Notes: generated by a model from the sequence alone, not told the origin. A stretch of DNA of 64,000 nucleotides from Pseudomonas kermanshahensis (GCF_014269205.2 NZ_JABWRY020000001.1:1984001-2048000); one strand, 5' to 3'. Shown: positions 17,452 through 27,631, numbered from the stretch's first letter. Numbers and translations are program-made.

Positions 17452-18864
17452 ATGGCCACACCCAGCAAAGCATTCGCCATTGCCCACGACCCACTGGTGG
17501 ACGCCGACAAGGCCCACTATATGCACGGCTACCATGTGTTCGACGAGCACCGCGAGCAAGGTGCGCTGAACATCGTCGCAGGTGAGGGCGCCTATATTCG
17601 CGATACCCACGGCAACCGTTTTCTCGATGCGGTCGGCGGCATGTGGTGCACCAACATCGGCCTGGGCCGTGAAGAGATGGCCCTGGCCATTGCCGACCAG
17701 GTGCGCAAGCTGGCCTACTCCAACCCGTTCTCCGACATGGCCAATGACGTCGCCATCGCGCTGTGCCAGAAGCTCGCGCAACTGGCGCCAGGTGACCTCG
17801 ACCACGTGTTTCTCACCACCGGTGGCTCTACCGCCGTCGATACCGCCTACCGGCTGATTCAGTACTACCAGAACTGCCGGGGCAAACCGGACAAGAAGCA
17901 CGTGATCGCGCGCTACAACGCCTATCACGGCTCCACCACCCTGACCATGGCGATTGGCAACAAGGCTGCCGACCGCGTGCCAGAGTTCGACTACGACCAT
18001 GACTTGATCCACCATGTCTCCAACCCCAACCCGTACCGTGCCCCGGACGACATGGACGAGGCCGAGTTTCTCGACTTCCTGGTGGCCGAGTTCGAGGACA
18101 AGATTCTCTCCCTGGGCGCCGACAATGTGGCGGCGTTCTTCGCCGAGCCGATCATGGGCTCGGGCGGGGTGATCATCCCGCCCAAGGGCTACTTCGAGCG
18201 TATGTGGCAGGTGTGCCAGACCTACGACATCCTGTTCGTCGCCGACGAGGTGGTGACCTCATTCGGCCGCCTGGGCACCTTCTTCGCCAGCGAGGAACTG
18301 TTCGGTGTCACGCCAGACATCATCACCACCGCCAAAGGCCTGACCTCGGCCTACCTGCCGCTGGGCGCGTGCATCTTCTCCGAGCGGATCTGGCAGGTGA
18401 TCGCCGAGCCAGGCAAGGGCCGCTGCTTCACCCACGGGTTCACCTACAGCGGGCACCCGGTGTGCTGCACGGCGGCATTGAAGAACATCGAAATCATCGA
18501 ACGCGAGCAGTTGCTGGCGCACGTCAAGGACGTGGGCAGCTACCTGGAGCAACGGCTGCAAACCTTGCGCGACCTGCCTTTGGTGGGGGATGTGCGTTGC
18601 CTGAAACTGATGGCCTGTGTCGAGTTCGTTGCCGATAAAGCCAGCAAGGCGCTGTTCCCTGATGCGGTCAACATCGGTGAGCGTATCCACAGCAAAGCCC
18701 AGGCCAAGGGGCTGCTGGTGCGGCCGATCATGCACCTGAACGTGATGTCGCCGCCGTTGATCATCACGCATGCGCAAGTCGACGAGATCGTCGAAACCCT
18801 GCGCCAGTGCATCATCGAAACGGCGCGCGAACTGACCGCGCAAGGGCTGTACCAAGGGCGATGA
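17452..18864 (+). CDS. Class III PLP aminotransferase (polyamine/omega-amino acid:pyruvate type)
   Basis: A 470-residue class III aminotransferase. The start at 17452 has AAGGAG upstream and yields the standard N terminus. Motifs include HGNRFLDAVGGMWCTNIG, the YNAYHGSTT phosphate loop, LFVADEVVTSFGRLG with the PLP aspartate, TTAKGLTSAYLPLGA with the Schiff-base lysine, and FTHGFTYSGHP. The pattern is that of SpuC-like putrescine or beta-alanine:pyruvate transaminases. It follows a polyamine-type binding protein and overlaps the LuxR gene if the upstream ATG of the latter is used. An amine or omega-amino acid substrate is likely; identity is not determined. Confidence 0.88.
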   Translation: MATPSKAFAIAHDPLVDADKAHYMHGYHVFDEHREQGALNIVAGEGAYIRDTHGNRFLDAVGGMWCTNIGLGREEMALAIADQVRKLAYSNPFSDMANDVAIALCQKLAQLAPGDLDHVFLTTGGSTAVDTAYRLIQYYQNCRGKPDKKHVIARYNAYHGSTTLTMAIGNKAADRVPEFDYDHDLIHHVSNPNPYRAPDDMDEAEFLDFLVAEFEDKILSLGADNVAAFFAEPIMGSGGVIIPPKGYFERMWQVCQTYDILFVADEVVTSFGRLGTFFASEELFGVTPDIITTAKGLTSAYLPLGACIFSERIWQVIAEPGKGRCFTHGFTYSGHPVCCTAALKNIEIIEREQLLAHVKDVGSYLEQRLQTLRDLPLVGDVRCLKLMACVEFVADKASKALFPDAVNIGERIHSKAQAKGLLVRPIMHLNVMSPPLIITHAQVDEIVETLRQCIIETARELTAQGLYQGR

Positions 18865-18917
18865 GCCTGGCGCAAAGGGCTGTGCGTGGGCGTGCCTGGC
18901 AGGCTAGACTGCCGGGC

Positions 18918-19763
18918 ATGACCCAGGCCACTTCCGACACTCCGCTCACCCTCTCGCTGGGGGCGCTGCAGCACTGGCATGCAGCGCTGCAGCGTGCGCT
19001 CGCCCACTGTGAATCAGCCGATGCCCTGAGCTACGTGGCGGCTGCGATCAGCCAACTGGTGCAGGTCGAGTCGATGATGATCAGCCTCGAATGCCAGGGG
19101 CGTGCACCGCGCCTGCTGTACAAGCAGGGCATCCCCGAGGTGCATCGTGATGCGGTGCTAGGGCGTTATTTCAGCGCGGGCTACCTGCTCGACCCCTTTT
19201 GCCTGGCCGTGCAGAGTGGCTTGGCCGAAGGGTTCTATCACTTGCAGGAAATCGCCCCGGACAACTTCTTCGACAGCGACTACTACAAGGCCTACTACCT
19301 GGGCACCGGCTGCAGTGAAGACAGTTACTACATCGTCGACCTCAGCGAGGGCCGCAAGCTTTCGTTCAGCTTGTTTCAGGGGTGCAGTGGCACGGGTTTG
19401 AGTAGCGGGCAGATCGACCTGTTGCGGGCGGTCGAGCCCATGGTGCGCGAGCTGCTGGTGCGTTATGCCCGCTACAACCTTGAACCTGCCACGGCCTCGG
19501 CCGAACGGGGCAGCGTACAGGCAGCGTTCGAGAGTTTTGGCTGCCAGGTGCTTACGGATCGTGAGCGTGAAGTGGCGCATATGATCTTGCGCGGGCACTC
19601 GGTGAAGTCCACGGCGGTGGAGTTGGGGATCTCGCCGGAGACCGTGCGCATGCACCGCAAGAATTTGTACCTGAAGCTTGAGATCAATTCACAGTCGGAG
19701 CTGTTTGCGCGGTTTATCGACTGGTTGCGCCAGGGTGCCGTCGAGCACACCCAGGCGTTGTAG
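18918..19763 (+). CDS. LuxR-family transcriptional regulator
   Basis: A 281-residue regulator if the ATG at 18918 is used; an in-frame ATG at 18861 overlaps the aminotransferase stop (ATGA) and would add 19 residues, and neither has a strong ribosome-binding site. The C terminus (about 215-275) is a GerE/LuxR helix-turn-helix: LTDREREVAHMILRGHSVKS, then ELGISPETVRMHRKNLYLKL. The N-terminal part has no receiver aspartate and no clear autoinducer domain, so it may sense a small molecule. It probably controls the preceding aminotransferase and binding-protein genes, to which it is adjacent and co-oriented. Confidence 0.82.
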   Translation: MTQATSDTPLTLSLGALQHWHAALQRALAHCESADALSYVAAAISQLVQVESMMISLECQGRAPRLLYKQGIPEVHRDAVLGRYFSAGYLLDPFCLAVQSGLAEGFYHLQEIAPDNFFDSDYYKAYYLGTGCSEDSYYIVDLSEGRKLSFSLFQGCSGTGLSSGQIDLLRAVEPMVRELLVRYARYNLEPATASAERGSVQAAFESFGCQVLTDREREVAHMILRGHSVKSTAVELGISPETVRMHRKNLYLKLEINSQSELFARFIDWLRQGAVEHTQAL

Positions 19764-19779
19764 GCGCGGCCCTGCGACG

Positions 19780-20871
19780 TCAGGCCTCGATCAGGGCAGT
19801 GATGGCCCGGCCGACCTCCTGGGTGGACTTTTGCCCGCCCATGTCGCGGGTGGTGTTGCCTGCGGCGATGACCTGCTCGATGGCCTTGAGGATGTCATCG
19901 TGAGCAGCGCGGTAGCGCGGGTCGGCACCGTCGTTGCCGAGGAATTCGAGCATCAGCGCACCGGACCAGATCATCGCGATCGGGTTGGCGATGTTTTTGC
20001 CGAAGATGTCCGGCGCCGAGCCGTGTACCGGTTCGAACAGGGACGGGAACTTGCGTTCGGGGTTGAGGTTGGCCGAAGGGGCGATGCCGATGGTGCCTGC
20101 GCAGGCCGGGCCGAGGTCGGAAAGGATGTCGCCGAACAGGTTAGAGGCCACGACCACGTCGAAGCGGTCCGGTTGCAGCACGAAGCGGGCGCAGAGGATA
20201 TCAATGTGCTGCTTGTCCCAGCTGATTTCCGGGTAATTGGCAGCCATGGCTGCGGTGCGTTCGTCCCAGTACGGCATGCTCACGGCCATGCCGTTGGACT
20301 TGGTGGCCGAGGTGACGTGCTTGCGCGCGCGGGTTTGTGCCACGTCGAAGGCGTATTTGAGGATGCGGTCGACCCCACGGCGGGTGAACACCGATTCTTG
20401 CAGCACAATCTCGTTTTCGGTGCCTTCGAACATGCGCCCGCCCAGGGACGAGTACTCGCCTTCGGTGTTCTCGCGGATCACCACGAAGTCGATGTCGCCG
20501 GGTGCGCGGCCGGCCAGCGGGCACGGCACGCCCGGGAACAGGCGCACCGGGCGAATGTTCACGTACTGGTCGAAGTCGCGGCGGAACTTGAGCAGCGAGC
20601 CCCACAGCGAGATGTGGTCCGGGACCTTGTCGGGCCAGCCGACTGCGCCGAAGTACAGAGCGTCGAAGCCTTTGAGCTGCTCGAACCAGTCGTCCGGCAT
20701 CATCTTGCCGTGGGCCAGGTAGTAATCGCAGCTGGCCCACTCGAAGAACTCGAAGCTGATGGCCAGGCCGTGCTTGCGAGCGGCAGCCTCGACCACGCGA
20801 ATGCCTTCGGGGAGCACTTCGGTGCCGATGCCGTCACCGGGGATGGCTGCGATTCTGAATGTCTTGGTCAT
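19780..20871 (-). CDS. Tartrate dehydrogenase / D-malate dehydrogenase (decarboxylating)
   Basis: A 363-residue NAD- and Mn-dependent beta-decarboxylating dehydrogenase. It starts MTKTFRIAAIPGDGIGTEVL and has FVVIRENTEGEYSSLGGRMF, the typical substrate and cofactor loop of tartrate/D-malate enzymes, and SNLFGDILSDLGPACAGTIG with metal-binding aspartates, then EPVHGSAPDIFGKNIANPIA. I chose ATG 20871 because the longer form needs a GTG in a poor context. It is divergent from a LysR gene with 97 bp between, the same layout as dmlA/dmlR in other bacteria, so it likely serves growth on D-malate or tartrate. Confidence 0.88.
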   Translation of the reverse strand: MTKTFRIAAIPGDGIGTEVLPEGIRVVEAAARKHGLAISFEFFEWASCDYYLAHGKMMPDDWFEQLKGFDALYFGAVGWPDKVPDHISLWGSLLKFRRDFDQYVNIRPVRLFPGVPCPLAGRAPGDIDFVVIRENTEGEYSSLGGRMFEGTENEIVLQESVFTRRGVDRILKYAFDVAQTRARKHVTSATKSNGMAVSMPYWDERTAAMAANYPEISWDKQHIDILCARFVLQPDRFDVVVASNLFGDILSDLGPACAGTIGIAPSANLNPERKFPSLFEPVHGSAPDIFGKNIANPIAMIWSGALMLEFLGNDGADPRYRAAHDDILKAIEQVIAAGNTTRDMGGQKSTQEVGRAITALIEA

Positions 20872-20968
20872 GGGGCGCACTCGTTGGCTAGGGAACAGGT
20901 GCGAGCCATGCTATAAGGCCTTCAATCGGAGATAATCCAGCCTTTCATGGATTCTTGGAACACGAAAC

Positions 20969-21880
20969 GTGAATAATCTGCCCAACCTCGACGACCTCAA
21001 TATCTTTCTGCAGGTGGCCAAGCGCGCCAGCTTTGCCGCCGTGGCCGACGAGCTGGGCATGTCGGCGGCGTACATCAGCAAACGCATTCGCGTGCTCGAG
21101 CAAAACCTGCAGGTGCGCTTGCTGCACCGCACCACGCGGCGGGTGACGATCAGCGAAGAGGGTGAGCGGGTGTACCAGTGGGCGCTGCAGATTTTCGATG
21201 CGGTGCAGCGCATGGGCGATGACATCAGTGCCCAGCACCGCGAACCGGCAGGGCAACTGCGCATCGCCAGCAGCTTGGGCCTGGGGCGCAGGTTCGTGGC
21301 CCCAGCCTTGTCGGAACTGGCCGAGCGCTACCCGCGTCTGGATATTCGGCTGGATGTGCATGACCGCCTGGTGGACCTGATCGAGGAGGGGGTCGACCTG
21401 GACATCCGCGTGGGCAATACCATCGCGCCCAATCTGATCGCCAAGTTGCTGGCCAAGAACCGGCGAGTGCTCTGTGCTTCACCTGCGTACCTGGCGCGGC
21501 AAGGCACACCGAAAGTGCTGGCCGACCTGGGCAGCCATGACTGCTTGGTGATCAAGGAGCGCGACCACCCGTTTGGTATCTGGCAGCTCGAAGGCCCTGA
21601 GGGCCAAGAAAGCGTGCGGGTGACAGGGGGCTTGTCCAGCAACCATGGCGAGGTGGCCCACCAGTGGTGCCTGGATGGGCGTGGGATATTGCTGCGTTCC
21701 TGGTGGGATGTGCACGACAGCCTGCAGGATGGGCGCTTGGTGCAAGTCCTGAGTGACTATCACCAGCCTGCCGATATCTGGGCCGTGTACACCTCGCCGC
21801 TGGCCAGTTCGGCCAAGGTGCGGGTGGCGGTGGATTTCTTTCGGCAGTACTTTGCCGAGCGGTACAGCTTGCCGGATTGA
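20969..21880 (+). CDS. LysR-family regulator (DmlR-like)
   Basis: A 303-residue LysR regulator with a GTG start (MNNLPNLDDLNIFLQVAKRA). The N-terminal winged helix is complete (FAAVADELGMSAAYISKRIR, then LLHRTTRRVTISEEG), followed by the type-2 periplasmic-fold effector domain. It is divergent from the tartrate/D-malate dehydrogenase, so activation of that gene in response to its substrate is the simplest reading. A REP palindrome follows its stop. Confidence 0.85.
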   Translation: MNNLPNLDDLNIFLQVAKRASFAAVADELGMSAAYISKRIRVLEQNLQVRLLHRTTRRVTISEEGERVYQWALQIFDAVQRMGDDISAQHREPAGQLRIASSLGLGRRFVAPALSELAERYPRLDIRLDVHDRLVDLIEEGVDLDIRVGNTIAPNLIAKLLAKNRRVLCASPAYLARQGTPKVLADLGSHDCLVIKERDHPFGIWQLEGPEGQESVRVTGGLSSNHGEVAHQWCLDGRGILLRSWWDVHDSLQDGRLVQVLSDYHQPADIWAVYTSPLASSAKVRVAVDFFRQYFAERYSLPD

Positions 21881-21906
21881 GTTTGGCTTTAAAGGTAGCG
21901 ACATCT

Positions 21907-21993
21907 CTGTGGGAGCGGGCTCGCCCGCGAAGATGGCGACTCGGTGTATGGCACCGGCTTCGCCGGTGTTCGCGGGCAAGCCCGCTCCCACAG
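21907..21993. repeat. REP palindrome
   Basis: Arms CTGTGGGAGCGGGCTCGCCC (from 21907) and the reverse complement ending at 21993 flank a short spacer that holds a smaller GCACCGGCTTCGCCGGTG hairpin. It sits between the convergent LysR and Lrp genes and may terminate both. Confidence 0.85.
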
Positions 21994-22017
21994 GGTAGGA
22001 TGGTTGTTTCTATGCGG

Positions 22018-22500
22018 CTACCTCACCGGTATCCGGCTAACCGCCTTGATTTCGCGCAAAGCCAGGCTCGACTGGATCGAAGCAATACCGGGTTGCCGCC
22101 GCAACACGTCTTCGACGAAACGGCCATAGCTTTCCAGGTCGGTCGCCAGCACCGTCAGCACGTAATCAGCCTCACCCGTGACCTTGTGGCAGGACAATAC
22201 CTGCGGCAATTTCAGAATCACCTGCTCGAAGTCGTCAGGTGCTTCGGCCGAATGGTTGCCGAAGCGCACCTGGGCGAAGGCCATGACGTCATAACCCAGT
22301 TTCTTGCGGTCCAGGTTGGCCTGGTAGTCCTTGATCAGGCCCAGCTCCTCCAGGCGTTTGCGCCTGCGCCAGCAGGGCGTCACGGTCATCGACAGGCGCT
22401 CGCCCAAGGCGGCGCTGGACAAGGTGCCGTCCTCCTGCAGTAGGCGCAGCAGTTCGCGGTCTACTTCGTCCAGTTCTTCGTAAGCAAAGGCTTTGCTCAT
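22018..22500 (-). CDS. Lrp/AsnC-family regulator
   Basis: A 160-residue feast/famine regulator. The N-terminal helix-turn-helix (LLQEDGTLSSAALGERLSMT then VTPCWRRRKRLEELGLI) is followed by the ligand-binding RAM domain (LSCHKVTGEADYVLTVLATD). It is divergent from the histone-deacetylase-like gene with 123 bp between them, which suggests it controls that gene and perhaps the CycA/DsdA pair beyond. Lrp-family members respond to amino acids, consistent with the D-serine genes nearby. Confidence 0.88.
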   Translation of the reverse strand: MSKAFAYEELDEVDRELLRLLQEDGTLSSAALGERLSMTVTPCWRRRKRLEELGLIKDYQANLDRKKLGYDVMAFAQVRFGNHSAEAPDDFEQVILKLPQVLSCHKVTGEADYVLTVLATDLESYGRFVEDVLRRQPGIASIQSSLALREIKAVSRIPVR

Positions 22501-22623
22501 TATGGGGCTACCGGGTGAATGTTTCGCTCAAGCATCCGGTTTGGCTGAGCATAAAGCAAAGCATTTTCAGCGGTCTGTCGCGAAAATTGGTTATCCGATA
22601 CCACCTTGAAAAAGGACATTCGC

Positions 22624-23658
22624 GTGCTGACAGTCTTTAGCAACAAACACCGCTTGCACCATGGCTCCGAGCTCAAGGACGGGGCCATCACGCCGTCATT
22701 CGAGAACCCTCAGCGTGCCGATACCGTGCTGGCGCGTGTGCAGTCCACAGGCCTGGGCGATGTCATCGCCGAGCAATCGTTCGACCGTGCCTGCTATGTC
22801 GCGGCGCACAGCGAGCGCTATGTGAGCTTTCTGGAAAATGCCTGGGCAGAATGGACCGCCACCGGCAAGACCCATGATGCGCTGCCGCTGGTATGGCCGG
22901 TGCGCGACCTGGCCATCGACCGGGAGCCGGGCTTCATCGATGGCAAACTGGGCTTCTACGCCATGGACGCCGGCGCGCCGATTACCGGCGGCACCTGGGA
23001 AGCCGTGCGCAGCAGTGCCAACGTGGCACTGACCGGCATGCAGCGTGTAATCGATGGCGCGCCCAGTGCCTTCGCCCTGTGCCGCCCCCCTGGGCACCAT
23101 GCGGCCCGCGAATACATGGGCGGCTATTGCTACCTCAACAATGCCGCCATTGCCGCCGAACGCTGCCTGAGCCAGGGTGCACGGCGCGTGGCCGTGCTGG
23201 ACGTGGATTTCCACCACGGCAACGGCACGCAGAACATCTTCTACGGCCGCCCCGATGTGTTTTTCGCCTCGATCCACGGTGATCCGCATGTGTCCTACCC
23301 GTACTTCTCCGGCTATGCCCACGAACAGGGCGCGGGGGCCGGGGAGGGCTTCAATGCCAACTACCCGCTGGGCAAAGGCACCCTCTGGGCGCAGTACCGG
23401 CTGGCGTTGCAGGACGCGCTCAAGCGCGTTGTCGCGCACCAGCCGGACTTTCTTGTCGTGTCGCTTGGCGTCGATACCTTCGAGGACGACCCGATCAGCC
23501 ACTTCAAGCTCACCAGCGAAGACTTCCTGCGCCTGGGCGCCGAGATCGCACGCGTAGGCATCCCGACGCTGTTCGTGATGGAGGGCGGCTACATGGTCGA
23601 TGAAATCGGCATCAATGCCGTGAACACGCTGCAAGGGTTCGAAGGCGCGGTTCGATAG
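22624..23658 (+). CDS. Histone-deacetylase-superfamily amidohydrolase (acetylpolyamine amidohydrolase-like)
   Basis: A 344-residue zinc-dependent deacetylase-fold enzyme. I prefer the GTG at 22624, which has AAGGA seven bases upstream, over the TTG at 22606. Hallmarks are CRPPGHHAAREYMGGYCYLN with the paired catalytic histidines, VAVLDVDFHHGNGTQNIFYG with zinc ligands Asp and His, and LVVSLGVDTFEDDP with the third ligand, then FVMEGGYMVDEIG. Bacterial members deacetylate acetylated polyamines or other small acetamides rather than histones. It lies between an Lrp regulator and a D-amino-acid transporter, so an N-acetylated amino compound is possible; the substrate is not known. Confidence 0.85.
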   Translation: MLTVFSNKHRLHHGSELKDGAITPSFENPQRADTVLARVQSTGLGDVIAEQSFDRACYVAAHSERYVSFLENAWAEWTATGKTHDALPLVWPVRDLAIDREPGFIDGKLGFYAMDAGAPITGGTWEAVRSSANVALTGMQRVIDGAPSAFALCRPPGHHAAREYMGGYCYLNNAAIAAERCLSQGARRVAVLDVDFHHGNGTQNIFYGRPDVFFASIHGDPHVSYPYFSGYAHEQGAGAGEGFNANYPLGKGTLWAQYRLALQDALKRVVAHQPDFLVVSLGVDTFEDDPISHFKLTSEDFLRLGAEIARVGIPTLFVMEGGYMVDEIGINAVNTLQGFEGAVR

Positions 23659-23728
23659 CACACCGCGGCAAGGCCCTGCGCGGGCCTTGTTCGAAAGCCC
23701 TGATACCCACAATAAAAAGAGGTCGCTC

Positions 23729-25126
23729 ATGCAAGACATGTCCGCAAGCCTTGATCAAAGCAAACCTACAGACTCAGCCCAAGACGGGCACCTCAAACGC
23801 ACGCTGGAAAACCGCCATATCCAGCTGATCTCCATTGGTGGCGCCATCGGCACCGGCTTGTTCATGGGCTCGGGCAAGGTCATCGCGCTGTCCGGTACCT
23901 CCATTCTGCTGGTCTACGCGATCCTCGGTTTTTTCGTGTTCTTCGTCATGCGTGCCATGGGCGAGCTGCTGCTTTCTGACCTGCGTTTCAAATCGTTCGC
24001 CGACATCGTCGCCCACTACCTGGGCCCGCGCGCCGGCTTCGTGCTGAGCTGGTCCTACTGGCTGAGCTGGAGCGTGGCGGTGGTCGGCGACGTGGTGGTC
24101 GTGGCGGGGTTCTTCCAGTACTGGTATGCGGATGTGCCCGCGTGGATACCGGCGTTCTTCACCCTGTTCGTGCTGCTTGGGCTGAACATGTTGGCGGTGC
24201 GGATCTTCGGCGAAGTGGAGTTCTGGTTCGGGATCATCAAGATCGTGGCCATCGTCACGCTGATCATCACCGCAGCGGTGATGATCGCCACCGCCTATGT
24301 GTCACCCAATGGCGTGGTGGCCTCGCTGTCCAACGTGGTGGCGCCCGGGGCGGTGCTGCCCCATGGCATCAGTGGGTTTTTCGCAGGCTTCCAGATTGCC
24401 GTGTTTTCCTTCGCTGGCACCGAGCTGATCGGTACCACCGCCGCCGAGGCAAAGAACCCGCACCGTTCGCTGCCCAAGGCCATCAACACTATTCCTTTGC
24501 GCATCCTGCTGTTCTACATCCTGGCGCTGGTGTGCATCATCAGCGTGGTCTCGTGGGCAGAAGTGCCGGCCAACCGCAGCCCCTTCGTCGAGCTGTTCCT
24601 GTTGGCCGGCTTTCCCGCCGCTGCCGGCATGCTCAACTTCGTGGTGCTGACGTCGGCGGCATCCTCTGCCAACAGCGGCGTCTATTCAGGCTGCCGAATG
24701 CTGTTTGGCCTGGCTGAGCGGCGCAATGCACCCGCCATCTTTGCCAGGCTTTCGGCTCTGAGCGTGCCGGTGCACAGCTTGCTGTTTTCGGCGATGTGCA
24801 TGCTGGCCGGGCTGGCCCTGTTGTTCATCATCCCCGAGGTGATGACGGTGTTCACGCTGATTTCGACCATCTCGGCGATTCTGGTGATCTTCACCTGGTC
24901 GATGATCCTCGCCGCGTACATCGCCTACCGCAAGCACAACCCGGCCGCGCACCAGGCGTCGAAGTTCAAGCTGCCGGGTGGCGTGCCGATGGCCGTCACC
25001 TCGCTGGCCTTCCTCGGCTTCGTGCTGGTGCTTCTGGCCCTTGAGCCGGATACGCGGATGGCCCTGTGCGTGATGCCGTTGTGGTTTGTCTTTCTGCTTG
25101 TGGCTTATCGCCGGCGCAAGGCCTAA
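23729..25126 (+). CDS. cycA: D-serine/D-alanine/glycine transporter (CycA-like APC permease)
   Basis: A 465-residue APC permease with about 12 helices. After a hydrophilic N-terminal tail it shows [20 protein letters not shown] and the CycA-type segment [20 protein letters not shown] followed by RMLFGLA, which separates CycA-like carriers from other AAT-family members. I chose ATG 23729. Its stop overlaps the stop of the convergent D-serine dehydratase (shared CTAA), which supports D-serine as a substrate: one imports it and the other deaminates it. Confidence 0.85.
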   Translation: MQDMSASLDQSKPTDSAQDGHLKRTLENRHIQLISIGGAIGTGLFMGSGKVIALSGTSILLVYAILGFFVFFVMRAMGELLLSDLRFKSFADIVAHYLGPRAGFVLSWSYWLSWSVAVVGDVVVVAGFFQYWYADVPAWIPAFFTLFVLLGLNMLAVRIFGEVEFWFGIIKIVAIVTLIITAAVMIATAYVSPNGVVASLSNVVAPGAVLPHGISGFFAGFQIAVFSFAGTELIGTTAAEAKNPHRSLPKAINTIPLRILLFYILALVCIISVVSWAEVPANRSPFVELFLLAGFPAAAGMLNFVVLTSAASSANSGVYSGCRMLFGLAERRNAPAIFARLSALSVPVHSLLFSAMCMLAGLALLFIIPEVMTVFTLISTISAILVIFTWSMILAAYIAYRKHNPAAHQASKFKLPGGVPMAVTSLAFLGFVLVLLALEPDTRMALCVMPLWFVFLLVAYRRRKA

Positions 25127-26454
25127 CGCCCCTTGGCCAGGTAGGCGGCATATTCGTCATCCGGCACCATGCTGCCACCGGTGCCCCACACCAAGTGGGT
25201 GGCGTTGGCCATGCGCTGCGCCGTCAGCCCCATGCGCGCCAGGTACTGCGTTGCTTGCAGTACCTGCACCATGCCGGGCATGCCGGCCAGCGCCGAGGGC
25301 TCGAGGCGTACCTGCTCCAGATCATGGGCCAGCACCAGCAATTGGTACAGCCGCTCGTCCGTGACCGTGTAGTAGCCGTCGAGCAGGCGCTGCATGGCCT
25401 TGCCGACAAAGCCGGAAGGGCGGCCTACCGCCAGGCCATCGGCTGCGGTGACGTTGTCGATGCCGAAGTCCTGCACGCTGGTTTCGTCATGCAGCCCGGT
25501 GTACACGCCAAGGAACATGCAGGGCGAATGGGTGGGTTCGGCGAAGACGCAGTGCACGTGATCACCAAACAGCAGCTTCAAGCCGAACGCCACCCCACCA
25601 GGCCCGCCACCCACGCCGCAGGGCAGGTAGACGAACAGCGGGTGCTCGGCATCGACCTTGATGCCGGCGGCCTTGAACTGGCCCTGCAAGCGTTCGGCAG
25701 CCACGGCATAACCGAGGAACAGGTGAGGCGAGTTTTCATCATCGACGAAGTAGCAAGTAGGGTCCGCTGCTGCTTGCTGGCGGCCTTGTTCCACCGCAAC
25801 GCTGTAGTCGGAGGGGTACTCGATCACGCTCACGCCGTTGGCGCGCAGCTTGTCCTTTTTCCACTGCCGCGCATCCGACGACATGTGCACCGTGGCCTGG
25901 AAACCCAGCCGCGCGCTCATGATGCCGATCGACAGCCCGAGGTTGCCGGTCGAGCCGACCGCTACCTTGTACTGGCTGAAAAATTGCCGGGCGTCATCGC
26001 TGGCCAGTACTCGGTAATCGCTGCCCAGGGTGATCAGGCCGGCCGCCAGGGCCAGGTCTTCGGCATGCTTGAGCACTTCGTGGATGCCGCCGCGGGCCTT
26101 GATCGAGCCGGAAATCGGCAGCTCGCTGTCGGCCTTGAGCCACAGCGCACCGCCTTGGGCAAGACCAGCTTCTTGCAGCAAGGTGTGCTGCAGGGCAGGC
26201 AGCGGGCGAATCGGCGACTCGATGATGCCGCCAGACGCGGCGGTGTCGGGGAACACCTCGGCCAGGTACGGTGCAAACCGCTGCAGCCGGGCACTGGCTG
26301 CGCTGACGTCGGTGGCAGTGAGGCCGACGTCGCCCAGGGCTTGTGCGGTGGGCACGATGCCTGGGTTGAACCAGCAGGTTTCGCGCAGCGCGACCAAGTC
26401 CTCGACCCGCGGGTGGGAGGCGTACCAAGCGTCTAGCGTTTTGCCGTGAATCAT
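25123..26454 (-). CDS. dsdA: D-serine ammonia-lyase (D-serine dehydratase)
   Basis: A 443-residue fold-II PLP enzyme converting D-serine to pyruvate and ammonia. The Schiff-base lysine is in [17 protein letters not shown], the phosphate-binding loop is [15 protein letters not shown], and the glycine-rich [15 protein letters not shown] and [14 protein letters not shown] match DsdA. The ATG at 26454 gives the usual family length. It is convergent with a CycA-like carrier, with stops overlapping. No dsdC-type activator adjoins it; the nearest same-strand gene upstream is catR, 169 bp away, and is unrelated. Confidence 0.92.
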   Translation of the reverse strand: MIHGKTLDAWYASHPRVEDLVALRETCWFNPGIVPTAQALGDVGLTATDVSAASARLQRFAPYLAEVFPDTAASGGIIESPIRPLPALQHTLLQEAGLAQGGALWLKADSELPISGSIKARGGIHEVLKHAEDLALAAGLITLGSDYRVLASDDARQFFSQYKVAVGSTGNLGLSIGIMSARLGFQATVHMSSDARQWKKDKLRANGVSVIEYPSDYSVAVEQGRQQAAADPTCYFVDDENSPHLFLGYAVAAERLQGQFKAAGIKVDAEHPLFVYLPCGVGGGPGGVAFGLKLLFGDHVHCVFAEPTHSPCMFLGVYTGLHDETSVQDFGIDNVTAADGLAVGRPSGFVGKAMQRLLDGYYTVTDERLYQLLVLAHDLEQVRLEPSALAGMPGMVQVLQATQYLARMGLTAQRMANATHLVWGTGGSMVPDDEYAAYLAKGR

Positions 26455-26623
26455 GCGTTGTTCCTGTGCTGGTGGGGATTGCCAGGGGGCTGATGGCTCT
26501 TGTAAGAGTGGCCGTGCTGGGGCGCCGGACCGGTCGGAAAGGGCTCCAAGCTTGGCCAGTTCATGTAAGTTACGGTGGTGTTGGTGCTCCCACTGGTCGC
26601 TCTCGATGTGATAGCGCAGCCCA

Positions 26624-27496
26624 TCACGTCGCCTGTTGTGCAATCAACGCCAGGCACCGTTGCACGATCGGGCTCACATCGCCCTTGCGACGGCTTAGGA
26701 TGATCGGGCTGACGGCGCTGGTGTCCAGCAAGCTGACATACTCGATATCCGTGCGGTGCTGCTGTTGCACCGACGCCGGCACCAGGGTCACGCCGAGCCC
26801 GACGGCCACCAGGCCGATGGCCGTTTGCAGTTCGTTGGCCCACTGGCTGATCTTCAGGGTCATGCCGTGGTGGGCGAACAGGGCCAGCACATGGTCGGCA
26901 TAGCTGGGCCTGGGGTTGGCCGGGTACAGAATGAACGGCTCCTTGGCCAGTTGCGCGAGGGTCAGCGGGGTGCCTGCCAACGGGTGGCCCTTGGGCAATA
27001 CCGCGACCAAGGGGTCTTCGCACAGCACCTGCTGGAGGATGGCCGGGTCATCGATACGAATACGGCCGAAGGCGATGTCGATGCGGCCACTCTTGAGTGC
27101 CTCGACCTGCTGCAGCGTGGTCATTTCGCTCAACCCCAGTTCCAGCTCGTTGTCCTGGCGCAGTTCGCGGATCAGCGCTGGCAGCACGGTGTACAAGGTC
27201 GAGGGAGCAAAACCGATGCCCAGCCATTGGCGTTGCCCGTGGCCGATGCGGCGGGTGTTGTCGCTGATGTTTTCCAGTTGCTGGAGCAGGGTGCAGGTCT
27301 GTTCATAGAAGAACCGCCCGGCTTCGGTCAGGCGCAGCGGGCGCTCACGCAGCACCAGCAGCGTGCCGAGCTGCTCCTCGAGCTGGCTGATCTGCCGGCT
27401 TAGCGGCGGCTGGGCGATATGCAGCAGCTCAGCGGCACGGGTGAAGTTCAGCGTTTCGGCCAGCACCTTGAAGTAGCGAAGGTGGCGCAGTTCCAT
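26624..27496 (-). CDS. catR: LysR-family activator of catechol genes, CatR
   Basis: A 290-residue LysR regulator divergent from catBCA. The N-terminal winged helix reads [20 protein letters not shown], then [20 protein letters not shown], which is the CatR/BenM/ClcR subgroup signature. The effector domain would bind cis,cis-muconate, the CatA product, and activate catBCA, as known for P. putida CatR. The start at 27496 is 135 bp from the catB start, and the intergenic region contains the expected dyad. No odd features. Confidence 0.93.
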   Translation of the reverse strand: MELRHLRYFKVLAETLNFTRAAELLHIAQPPLSRQISQLEEQLGTLLVLRERPLRLTEAGRFFYEQTCTLLQQLENISDNTRRIGHGQRQWLGIGFAPSTLYTVLPALIRELRQDNELELGLSEMTTLQQVEALKSGRIDIAFGRIRIDDPAILQQVLCEDPLVAVLPKGHPLAGTPLTLAQLAKEPFILYPANPRPSYADHVLALFAHHGMTLKISQWANELQTAIGLVAVGLGVTLVPASVQQQHRTDIEYVSLLDTSAVSPIILSRRKGDVSPIVQRCLALIAQQAT

Positions 27497-27499
27497 CAG

Positions 27500-27515
27500 A
27501 CCTCCAGGGTATGGT
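27500..27515 (+). promoter_or_regulatory. Candidate CatR recognition dyad between catR and catB
   Basis: An ACC-N10-GGT dyad next to the catR start, in the sequence ACCTCCAGGGTATGGT. It has the position and appearance of the upstream high-affinity CatR site of P. putida catBCA, which both represses catR and activates catB. The activation half would lie closer to catB, within about 27530-27600. Confidence 0.6.
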
Positions 27516-27631
27516 GGGAGATTCATTTGATATTGGACGGGTATCAGGGTCTCGCGCAATGCTTGATCAAACAAGTAAGTGCAACTATCGGGTCTGCCAT
27601 CTGCGGTCCGATCTGACGGGACCTGGCAACA

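Noticed and set aside
22501..22623. Specific Lrp box between the Lrp gene and the amidohydrolase
   Set aside because: A loose GCTGA/TCAGC dyad is present but does not match a convincing consensus.
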